A model generated the notes under the pieces. That model saw only the letters and a list, made by a program, of their open reading frames with translations. It ran no database searches and was not told the DNA's origin. Made by a program: the position numbers and the translations under genes. Of a stretch of 64,000 bases of DNA, positions 9,501 to 15,792 are shown in pieces (the stretch's first letter is position 1; every line of letters begins with the position of its first letter). This stretch comes from Saprospira grandis str. Lewin (GTDB lineage: Bacteria > Bacteroidota > Bacteroidia > Chitinophagales > Saprospiraceae): positions 3,162,501 through 3,226,500 of the forward strand of contig NC_016940.1 of the NCBI RefSeq assembly GCF_000250635.1, in the 5' to 3' direction.

Positions 9501-11416
9501 GCTTTAATGTGCATAGTTTGCCCAATGTAAAACTGAGCGCAGACAATAGCTGCTCTAGCGATTCTGTCCTCTTTGAGATAGATAATGATAGTATGAATTT
9601 GGTCGGAACAATCCCTGGAACGACCACTCTCTACGATTCTATTACTACCGCTGTTTGGGATATGGGCGATGGAAACAGCTTTGCCGCTAGTTATGATAAT
9701 AATAACCAGTTTCCAACTTTTAATTATCAGTATAGTAGTCCAGGCATTTTTGAGGCCTCGCTCTTTGTCGAAAATAATAACTATTGCAGCGATTCGGATA
9801 CTATTCGGGTCTTAGTTTTGCCCAATGAACAGCCTAATGCGCTAGTTCCCTATAGTGAAGACTTTGATGCTAGCGCCAATGGTTGGGTCGAAGAGGCCGA
9901 AGGCCAAGCCCAATCGAGTAACCTCTGGGAGTGGGGCCTGCCCGCCGATATAGATATTGCTCAGGACCATGGCCAAGTTTGGATCACCCGAACAGATAGT
10001 ACTTATGGTCCAGATGAAAGTGGTTGGGTCTATAGTCCTTGTATCGACCTAACCGCTCTCGAACGTCCGATGCTCAAACTCGATTTCTTTAATGAAACCG
10101 ATGAAGGAAATGACGGAACGGTGATCGAATATTTTGATCCCCAAACGGAGAAATGGTTGCCCTTAGGAAATGTCAACCGAGGCATCAATTGGTATAATCA
10201 GGCAGTAGTGGCTGGCCGTCCAGGTGTGCAAGATTTAGCCCCCAGAGGCTGGTCTGGCATAAGCAATGGCTGGCAAGATGCCCGCTATACCCTAGATGCT
10301 TTCCGCAATTATGATAATTTCCGCTTTAGAGTGGCCTTTGGCGCTATCGGGGCCTCACAAACGCCTCTTCGTGGCTTTGCTTTCGATAATGTTTGGATCG
10401 GGAACCGAGAACGCAATGTACTGCTCGAGCATTTCTCTAATGCTGGGGTGGTCAATATGGACCCCATTAACCAATATATTTATAATTTGGTCTATGGTAC
10501 GCCTGCCGTTCGCGATGTGATTTTACTACAAATCAATAATGAAGCCCCTGCTTTTGACCCCATGAACAGCCTGAACCGAGACGATCCCTCGGCCAGGACC
10601 TCTATTTATGGTATTGATGGCGTAAGCGCTAAGGCGGTAGTCGATGGTCGCCGCTATAGCAACAACCCACCCAATTCTGCCGATTTGAGACAGGAGGATT
10701 TTGAAACTGATATGCTAGAAGATGCTCGTTTTGATATCCGCCTCGAGCCGATTGCCTTTATTGGTAATAATAATCTGCAAATCAATGCGACTCTAATTGC
10801 AAAAGATACCTTGGCCGCTGCAGATTATGATTTGCAGCTAGTGGTCACGGAAGATTCAGCCGTTTATTTTTCTAATGGCGTAAACTTCCATACGCACTCT
10901 TTGCTTCGCAAGATGCTGCCCAATGCTGCAGGAACTCGCTTTAGCCAATCTTGGTTGCCCGGTGATAGTATTCAGGTTTCGGAGGTCTGGCCCTACAACC
11001 CCAGCAATATCGATACGGCCCATTTGGAGGCCATTGCCTTTGTGCAGGAAGATGCCTCCACTAGCAGAACGATTTATCAGGCGGTGAGGACCCGAGATAT
11101 TACCGAATATGTTAATGCCTTGAGCACTACTGAACTCGCCGAGGCGCAGGCCGAAGCTCATCAGATCAATACGGCTTTGCTTTCGCCAAATCCTGCGGTA
11201 AATTATACGCAGTTGTTGTTTGCGCAGCCGCTCAGCCAAGATTTCCAATGGTCCTTAATCGACTTGCAAGGAAGAGTATTGGCCCAAGGCCAGCTAGAGG
11301 CGGGCAGCCAAAGCGCTCGCTTCGATCTGCATGATTTACCCGCAGCTCCTTATTTCTTGCAAATTGGCAATGCCAATTTTAAAACCACCAAGAAGTTTAC
11401 GGTAATTCGGCCCTAA
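6566..11416 (+). CDS. Giant T9SS-secreted multidomain surface protein (1616 aa), second of the tandem pair
   Basis: Full-length paralogue of the preceding gene. It has a signal peptide (residues 1-19, ending TTWGQ) and an N-terminal block that aligns with its partner (SITNNNHTGALFEACP here, TITNLDVGSAIQEACP there). The beta-rich YC.D....L.G.P.GG modules follow, then a PKD domain at ~1027-1085 (AVWDMGDGN, then YSSPGIFEASLFV), the jelly-roll region ~1095-1275 (YSEDFDASANGWVEEAEG) and the Omp28-like region from ~1285 (VLLEHFSNAG, again without CxxC cysteines). The C-terminal ~78 residues are a T9SS type A sorting domain (LLSPNPAVNYTQLLF, then LPAAPYFLQI). It is probably a tandem duplicate on the same strand, separated by 336 bp holding a structured element. 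It closes with a strong terminator. Cell-surface location follows from the sorting domain; the binding partner is unknown. Confidence 0.9.
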   Translation: MRQLLLFLLLSVPLTTWGQTVSITNNNHTGALFEACPGDQLTIHYEGTNRAPHFFYVQHEDNTSSLCLIKQANNGYLGNRSNASFYGSDGPIDDITEDLDATEPAYPPANIRTVRVAPNNVFPATILLNATTIEGDTAGQMTFSVPSDMQSSQITFYHYDEQQDTGWAVLNFFLQVVQVQPEIIAPQEVCSRDTIAIQLSPQPNTGSGYNPSSGPTYLRLIESNSNTPVTRNYLQNPSSQPSYIGASYDFIPDGINGSAALTTNRKNRDLRLEYRYQPYMQTTTDVCNTVSSRQLITIHNNSLDSVAFAPVTNSSDTENIRIIASEPAYFTSILNSSPPIASSFYGVYAQNNRFLGATADSGRYEVGLQIDNDGCLAQLGDSINVLAIPPRLFPEIYCRLDGPLEFGRDTSNFPWDANWQGADASSTTNRSRQRRGYRMNVQANPSSALQQINSTPGQERYRLLLPNGLNSVLLTIEYIEEVRDREYVPTSPTTGQAQTIYTGQEVIVRYQETIQIVDPPEVTIDSTIAENYCNYETFVNLGGSSPANGVHYITARNGNAANTSTTLGSIFNPNAIYTASNETTDVNYYLIYEAGQGNCAARDTANVRILGDVALAFSGRNSSSLGNQNNRYCTNGGVDILTTYPAPTSYAATANLLASQANLTGPGIVGDGPLFNPAAAGTGQKVITYTYVSQYGCVSSIDSTFTINLSPSVGLSTDEADTTYCADDTIGILTGTPSGGAYSGPTISGPTDDQFNPSVVYSPVLPNTPGYVNYAYVYQDPTTLCKDTVEIEVTINPLPSANFSMASYHFCQADEPQELFGLPTGGRYFFGDTSATGGIMHGALMSGQYWPNSNYSDTSRYTALVKDTIIYETEALSCTARDTQIVHVHPHPDYSFFATHDTQGLPADSTADACFGRDTLFFYPNLLTGNVLNYSGPGVLFEKEFMISNIAGVGTHQIQAVFQDTSNAFVSCLDTAWASFNVHSLPNVKLSADNSCSSDSVLFEIDNDSMNLVGTIPGTTTLYDSITTAVWDMGDGNSFAASYDNNNQFPTFNYQYSSPGIFEASLFVENNNYCSDSDTIRVLVLPNEQPNALVPYSEDFDASANGWVEEAEGQAQSSNLWEWGLPADIDIAQDHGQVWITRTDSTYGPDESGWVYSPCIDLTALERPMLKLDFFNETDEGNDGTVIEYFDPQTEKWLPLGNVNRGINWYNQAVVAGRPGVQDLAPRGWSGISNGWQDARYTLDAFRNYDNFRFRVAFGAIGASQTPLRGFAFDNVWIGNRERNVLLEHFSNAGVVNMDPINQYIYNLVYGTPAVRDVILLQINNEAPAFDPMNSLNRDDPSARTSIYGIDGVSAKAVVDGRRYSNNPPNSADLRQEDFETDMLEDARFDIRLEPIAFIGNNNLQINATLIAKDTLAAADYDLQLVVTEDSAVYFSNGVNFHTHSLLRKMLPNAAGTRFSQSWLPGDSIQVSEVWPYNPSNIDTAHLEAIAFVQEDASTSRTIYQAVRTRDITEYVNALSTTELAEAQAEAHQINTALLSPNPAVNYTQLLFAQPLSQDFQWSLIDLQGRVLAQGQLEAGSQSARFDLHDLPAAPYFLQIGNANFKTTKKFTVIRP

Positions 11417-11428
11417 TCTTTAGGGGCA

Positions 11429-11468
11429 GAAGGGGACAACAGCTTGCTGTTGTCCCCTTCTTTTTTTT
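11429..11468 (+). terminator. Intrinsic terminator of the second giant gene
   Basis: Perfect 15 bp stem (GAAGGGGACAACAGC / GCTGTTGTCCCCTTC) with a two-base loop, then eight T residues, 12 bp after the stop codon. Confidence 0.95.
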
Positions 11469-11491
11469 GCCCGCCCCAAAGGGGAGCGCCT

Positions 11492-11575
11492 GGCCCAGCG
11501 CTGCGCAGCCGTGGCCGAAGGCCAGACCCAGGAGCGAAGCGACGCAGGGCCGAGCAGACCTGCGAGCGGCGTAGC
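11492..11575 (-). repeat. Structured interspersed element, copy C, left part (split by the IS)
   Basis: Begins GGCCCAGCGCTGCGC, the 3' end in its own orientation, and runs to the IS boundary. Its last nine bases, CGGCGTAGC (11567-11575), are the target duplication. Joined to 13143 onward it restores a normal GGCCC/GGGCC element. Confidence 0.88.
11567..11575. repeat. Left copy of 9 bp target-site duplication (CGGCGTAGC)
   Basis: Identical to 13134-13142 on the other side of the IS. Nine base pairs fits the IS4 family range. Confidence 0.93.
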
Positions 11576-13133
11576 CTTGGGTTGACCCACTTTTAAAAAT
11601 AAGCTTAAATTAGCTCTAAATCAAGATTTATATGGACAGTACAAATGTATCTTCATTTATGTTAAATAAGCAATCAGTAAGAGTATGTTATAGATTAGTA
11701 GAGAGTCTAAAAAATAATCCTAACCCACATTTAACAAATGTAGCAAAAACTGATGCAGACCGTAAGGCTTTCATGAGGTTGTTATCAAACAAAAATCTTA
11801 CTGAGGAATACATTCAATTTGAGTTTATTGGCAAAAGTAGGGAGTCTATGAAGGTGGTTGAAGAAAAGCTTCTGGCCTTTCACGACACCTCTGAAGTTGT
11901 ACTGAACAAGCAAAGAAATAGACTAACCGACAAAGAGGGTTTAGGCCCTGGAGGTCGGGAAACAAATTTGTCTGTATTTCTTCACATGGCTCTACTATAT
12001 GGTCGAGAAAGCTTTCATTATCATGGCTTAGGAGGTATTCAGCTTTATAATCGATATAAAAATAGAGTAACTTGTAAGGAGGCTGAAAATAGAAATACGG
12101 GTCATTTTAGAGGTGAAATTACGAGGTGGAAAATAAATGTAGAAGAGACAGAATCTGCGTTAAAAATAATTAACGACCTAATTGATATTTTACATGTTTG
12201 TGATCGAGAAGGAGATGTTTATCCTATGATGGAAAGTTTTTTCAGACAGCATATTAAGTTCTTGATTCGGTCTCGAACAGATAGACGAGCAACGATTTGG
12301 GAGGATGGCAAAAAGATTCCATTATGTGATGTCTTTGAACATTATCCAGCAGACTTTGAGACGACAGAAACGGTCAAGAGTAGCCGTAAAAAACTTAACG
12401 GGAAGAAGCTAGTTATTCGATCTAAAAAAGTGACTTTTGCCGTTCCCAAATCTTGTAAGTATGTTCTTGGCGAACCAAAGCCTAAGCCAATGACAATCAA
12501 TGTTATTGAGGTTTTTGAAAAGGGCAAAGGTTTTTCAAAATCTGCCGCTAGAAAAAGAAGCCGAACAAAAAAAGATCATGATGATAAAACCATCAGTTGG
12601 CGCTTACTCACAAATGAAGAAATCAACAGCGAAGAAGAGCTCTTAGAGCTTGTTCTTTGCTACCGCAAGAGGTGGTTAATTGAAACATACTTTAAATATT
12701 TAAAATCAGATGGCTTTGATATTGAAAATATATGTTTGAAAACAGGTAAAGCTATCCGCAAAATGATACTTATGGCAATCAGTGCATCTGACAAGGTCCT
12801 TAAGCTTAAAGAAGCTGGACTTAACCAAGATAATGAGACTCCAGCAACCTCTATTTTCACAGAAGATGAAGTAGAAGTCTTAGATCTTATATTTAAACAA
12901 TATCTAAAAGGCGAAAGCCAAAGCCCTTCTTTGCGCAATCCATTCACCTCTAAATCAATAGCTTGGGCCTATTGGATCATAGCGAGGTTGGGCGGATTTA
13001 ATGGCGCAGTGAAGAAAACTAGGCATGCCGTATCCGTCAAAAAAATAGGACTAGGATTAGAGAGATTCATATTTATGTATGATGGATATCGATCCCTAAA
13101 TTGACACCGCTATAAAAAGTGGGTCAACCCAAG
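11576..13133 (+). mobile_element. Complete IS4-family insertion sequence, 1558 bp
   Basis: Both ends carry a perfect 19 bp inverted repeat, CTTGGGTTGACCCACTTTT (left 11576-11594; its complement ends at 13133). A 9 bp direct repeat, CGGCGTAGC, flanks it. One intact transposase gene fills the interior. Base composition is more AT-rich than the neighbouring genes. Perfect ends, an intact gene and a perfect duplication suggest a recent, possibly still active insertion. It interrupts one copy of the structured intergenic element rather than a gene. Confidence 0.95.
11632..13104 (+). CDS. IS4-family DDE transposase (490 aa)
   Basis: Catalyses cut-and-paste movement of the surrounding IS. The IS4-family YREK signature Y-(2)-R-(3)-E-(6)-K is exact at Y344, R347, E351 and K358 (YRKRWLIETYFKYLK); E351 is the catalytic glutamate. 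The second catalytic aspartate is D191 in CDREGD, corresponding to the DREAD motif of Tn5-type transposases. The first aspartate should lie in the N-terminal third but I cannot assign it by eye. Length is normal for the family. The ATG at 11632 lies 57 bp inside the left end and the stop is 29 bp before the right end. The gene is AT-rich, with many TTA, AAA and ATA codons unlike its neighbours, consistent with horizontal origin. No frameshift or internal stop is seen. Confidence 0.93.
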   Translation: MDSTNVSSFMLNKQSVRVCYRLVESLKNNPNPHLTNVAKTDADRKAFMRLLSNKNLTEEYIQFEFIGKSRESMKVVEEKLLAFHDTSEVVLNKQRNRLTDKEGLGPGGRETNLSVFLHMALLYGRESFHYHGLGGIQLYNRYKNRVTCKEAENRNTGHFRGEITRWKINVEETESALKIINDLIDILHVCDREGDVYPMMESFFRQHIKFLIRSRTDRRATIWEDGKKIPLCDVFEHYPADFETTETVKSSRKKLNGKKLVIRSKKVTFAVPKSCKYVLGEPKPKPMTINVIEVFEKGKGFSKSAARKRSRTKKDHDDKTISWRLLTNEEINSEEELLELVLCYRKRWLIETYFKYLKSDGFDIENICLKTGKAIRKMILMAISASDKVLKLKEAGLNQDNETPATSIFTEDEVEVLDLIFKQYLKGESQSPSLRNPFTSKSIAWAYWIIARLGGFNGAVKKTRHAVSVKKIGLGLERFIFMYDGYRSLN

Positions 13134-13177
13134 CGGCGTAGCATAGCGGCGGCCGCCTTGCGGCCGCGGGCCCCAAA
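13134..13177 (-). repeat. Structured interspersed element, copy C, right part
   Basis: Starts with the right copy of the target duplication (13134-13142), continues CATAGCGGCGGCCGCC and ends GCGGGCCCC with an A tract. Together with 11492-11575 this is one element in minus orientation. Confidence 0.88.
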
Positions 13178-13184
13178 AAAACAA

Positions 13185-13218
13185 TAAAAAAAGCCAGCTA
13201 CCCAAATGGCAACTGGCT
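13185..13218 (-). terminator. Intrinsic terminator of the PDH E2 gene
   Basis: On the minus strand, AGCCAGTTGCC pairs with GGTAGCTGGCT (two or three G-T pairs) and a run of T residues follows. It lies 25 bp past the stop codon of the E2 gene. Confidence 0.8.
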
Positions 13219-13242
13219 GATATTTTAATGGAGCAAAAGCGA

Positions 13243-14496
13243 TTAGATAATCAAACGCATGGGCTCCTCTAGAATGTCGCGTAGGGTCTGCAAGAAACGA
13301 GCGCCCTGAGCACCATCCACCACACGGTGATCGCAAGAAAGGGTCACTTTCATGAAGTTAGACTCCTTCACTTCGCCCTCTACCATCACAAGGCGGGGCG
13401 CAATGCGGCCCACCGCCAAAATGCAGGCATCGGGTGGATTGATAATGGCCGTAAACTCGTCAATACCAAACATACCGAGGTTAGAGATCGTGAAAGTATT
13501 GCCTTGCATTTCTTGTGCTTGCAAGCGGCGATCGCGGGCTTTGCCAGCCAATTCGCGAATTTCCGTAGCAATTTGAGACAAAGATTTTGTATCAGCGGCA
13601 TCAACAACGGGAACCACCAAACCTTCATCCATGGCCACCGCCACGCCAATATTTACATAGTCGTAGTAGCGGATCGCATCGCCCAACCAAGAGGCATTGA
13701 TGCTAGGATGCTGCTGAAGCGCCTTAGCTGCAGCCTTGACCACAAAGTCGTTATAAGAGATAGAAGTCTCGCTAATGCCCTTGATGTATTGGCGAGTTTC
13801 CATCAATTTGTCCATGCAAATTTCCATGGTCAAATAGAAGTGAGGCGCATTGAATTTGCTTTCGCCTAGGCGGCGGGCAATCGTTTTGCGCATCTGGCTC
13901 AAAGGAACATCTTTGTAGCCGCCTTTGGCCTCGGGGACCTTGGGCGCAGCTACTTGAGGGCTAGGCGTAGCCGCTACAGGAGCCGCTTTTTGGCTCTCCA
14001 TATAGGCCAAAATATCTTTCTTCACAATGCGTCCGTCATCGCCAGAACCTTCTACTTGGCTCAAGTCGATGCCCTCTTCTTTGGCCATTGCACGGGCCAA
14101 GGGAGAAGCCTTTAGGCGGCTATCATCAGAAGAAGAAGTTTCTTTTTGGGCCAAAGGAGCTTCTAGTTCTTGCACTACCTCTTCGGCTGGAGCAGCCTCC
14201 TCAGTAGTGGCCGAATCTCCTGCATCTGCCTGGGCCAAAAGGGCCTGAACATCCTCTCCTTTTTCGCCAATTACGGCAATAATTTGATTGACAGGTACCG
14301 CACTACCTTCCTCTACACCAATGTGCAAAAGTGTTCCTTCATAAAGACTTTGAAACTCCATGACGGCTTTATCCGTCTCAATTTCAGCCAACAATTCGCC
14401 GATTTCTACAGCTTCGCCTTCTGCTTTATGCCAAGCCACCAAAGTACCCTCTGTCATCGTATCACTGAGAGCAGGCATTCTTACAATTTCTGCCAT
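13243..14496 (-). CDS. pdhC: Dihydrolipoamide acetyltransferase, E2 of pyruvate dehydrogenase complex (417 aa)
   Basis: Transfers the acetyl group from lipoyl-bound intermediates to CoA and forms the core of the pyruvate dehydrogenase complex in the cytoplasm. Residues ~1-80 are one lipoyl domain with the lipoylation motif ETDKAVMEF. An acidic/Ala-rich linker follows, then the E3-binding domain at ~128-165 (ASPLARAMAKEEGIDLSQV, then GRIVKKDI). From ~195 to the end is the acetyltransferase domain with the catalytic DHRVVDGAQG near the C-terminus. One lipoyl domain and 417 residues fit the Bacteroidota form. No E1 or E3 gene is next to it, so the operon is split here. A -7-like box lies 69 bp upstream. 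A branched-chain or 2-oxoglutarate E2 is less likely because the domain order and EGTLVAWHKAEGE start match the pyruvate type. Confidence 0.93.
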   Translation of the reverse strand: MAEIVRMPALSDTMTEGTLVAWHKAEGEAVEIGELLAEIETDKAVMEFQSLYEGTLLHIGVEEGSAVPVNQIIAVIGEKGEDVQALLAQADAGDSATTEEAAPAEEVVQELEAPLAQKETSSSDDSRLKASPLARAMAKEEGIDLSQVEGSGDDGRIVKKDILAYMESQKAAPVAATPSPQVAAPKVPEAKGGYKDVPLSQMRKTIARRLGESKFNAPHFYLTMEICMDKLMETRQYIKGISETSISYNDFVVKAAAKALQQHPSINASWLGDAIRYYDYVNIGVAVAMDEGLVVPVVDAADTKSLSQIATEIRELAGKARDRRLQAQEMQGNTFTISNLGMFGIDEFTAIINPPDACILAVGRIAPRLVMVEGEVKESNFMKVTLSCDHRVVDGAQGARFLQTLRDILEEPMRLII

Positions 14497-14564
14497 AGGA
14501 TGTTCAGTTATTGATTTATTTAATGTAATAGTTGTTTATTCTTGCTGAAGCCAGGGCCTCGGCT

Positions 14565-14572
14565 CAAAGATA
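14565..14572 (-). promoter_or_regulatory. Candidate -7 promoter box for pdhC
   Basis: TATCTTTG on the minus strand matches the Bacteroidota -7 consensus TAnnTTTG, giving a leader of about 60 nt. No clear -33 TTTG is seen. Confidence 0.45.
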
Positions 14573-14650
14573 GTAAGCTTTTCTTAATGTCCTAAAATTA
14601 TTCTAGGCTTTCCTCTAGAGTTAGAGACTATCTATTGTTATGTAGTTTTT

Positions 14651-14795
14651 TTGGGGCCTCCCGCCGCCCCAAATAGGGCGGGCGGCGGGCGCTATGTTGC
14701 GGGGCTCGCAGCTCTGCTCGGCCCTTCGCAAAACTTCGCTAGCGCTCGTTTTGCTCGGTCTGGCCCTGCGGGCCACCCCTCCACAGCGCTAGGCC
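14651..14795 (+). repeat. Structured interspersed element, copy D (GGCCT/AGGCC subtype)
   Basis: Plus-oriented copy from TTGGGGCCTCCCGC to CAGCGCTAGGCC. The variable internal hairpin is GCAAAACTTCGC..GCGCTCGTTTTGC. The inner helix is GGGG/CCCC and the small hairpin is GGCCC-TGC-GGGCC. Confidence 0.87.
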
Positions 14796-14830
14796 AAGCA
14801 GAGCCCTCGGCTTTATAGAATAGCGCTTGG

Positions 14831-15697
14831 CTATTTTTGTTCAAGCCATTTAAGATAAGCTTTTACTTTTTCGTTAGGGACCGTCATAGAGAGTTGGTAG
14901 TGCTCTATTTTCCATTCGCCATTTTGGTAGCTCAGGACCGCTGTGGCCCGACAAGGGCCCATCCAGGTATCGAGCAGTTCATCGGCCCAAGCGGTTTTGC
15001 CGCCTTGCTCATCGATGCGGATATGCCGCTCTTTTACGCTAAAATCCCAGGCGGGGGCTTTCTTGAAAGCGCCTTTAGCCCATTTTCGCAGCTCGTCTCT
15101 ATACCATCTTTCTCCAGCATCGGTACCAATGTAAATGCCTTTTTCGGTCATTTTGCCAAAAAATCCATCGGCATCGGCTTCCTTGGCGGCTAGATGCCAT
15201 TGGTCCAAAAGGCTATCAATTTTGGCCTGGCTTTCTTCGGCCCAAGAACGGTTGAGGCAGCCCTCTTGTCGGCGGCTATCTACCAAACTAATGATCTGCC
15301 ATTGGCCATCGGCCTTTTGGCGAAGCGTAAAATGGTTGGCCCCACAATGGCTGAGATTTCCATCGAGATAAAAGCTATAGGGGGTCCAAACGGTAGCTAG
15401 TGGCCCATCTATTTGCAGGCGGTAGTCCCAGAGTTTTTCCTCCCATTCTTGCAATCTCGGTTGGCGGGCAATGGCCATTAAAAAGGCGGGTAGGGGACTG
15501 CGTTGGACCTTATCGCCAGCTACCGTGAGTAGCTCCATTTGGGGGGCTAAAAGTGGCCGCATTTTGGCCGAGTCGCCGCTATGCAAATGCAGAAAAAAGC
15601 TATCGACGGTGGCGATGAGCGCAGGGCGCTCATCTTTTTGGGCCCAAAGGCTAGCTTGCAGCAGGAGTAGGGCCAAGACTAAGCTTAGTTTTTTCAT
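14831..15697 (-). CDS. Secreted protein with two NTF2/SnoaL-like domains (288 aa)
   Basis: I start it at the ATG at 15697 (MKKLSLVLALLLLQASLWAQ), which gives a clean signal peptide; a TTG three codons upstream is the only longer choice. Residues ~20-150 look like a DUF4440/lumazine-binding-type NTF2-like domain (ALIATVDSFFLHLHSGDSAK, ending QWQIISLVDSRRQ). Residues ~155-288 are a second SnoaL-type domain (IDSLLDQWHLAAKEADADGF, then GEWKIEHYQLSMTVPNE). Such domains fold into a cone that binds small molecules or acts as an enzyme or subunit; no catalytic set is obvious. It is likely periplasmic. It stands alone between a structured element and the terminator of the gene upstream. The function is not known. 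Confidence 0.8.
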   Translation of the reverse strand: MKKLSLVLALLLLQASLWAQKDERPALIATVDSFFLHLHSGDSAKMRPLLAPQMELLTVAGDKVQRSPLPAFLMAIARQPRLQEWEEKLWDYRLQIDGPLATVWTPYSFYLDGNLSHCGANHFTLRQKADGQWQIISLVDSRRQEGCLNRSWAEESQAKIDSLLDQWHLAAKEADADGFFGKMTEKGIYIGTDAGERWYRDELRKWAKGAFKKAPAWDFSVKERHIRIDEQGGKTAWADELLDTWMGPCRATAVLSYQNGEWKIEHYQLSMTVPNEKVKAYLKWLEQK

Positions 15698-15741
15698 GAT
15701 ATCCAATGTTTGTGATCAAGAGATGCTTGAACTCATAAAAT

Positions 15742-15765
15742 AAAAAAAGCTCCCCAAAGGGAGCT
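15742..15765 (-). terminator. Intrinsic terminator of the MORN-protein gene
   Basis: On the minus strand, AGCTCCC/GGGAGCT forms a short-loop hairpin followed by seven T residues. It lies 28 bp past the stop at 15793. Confidence 0.85.
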
Positions 15766-15792
15766 CATTTCTTAGATTGGCCTAAGGAAAAC

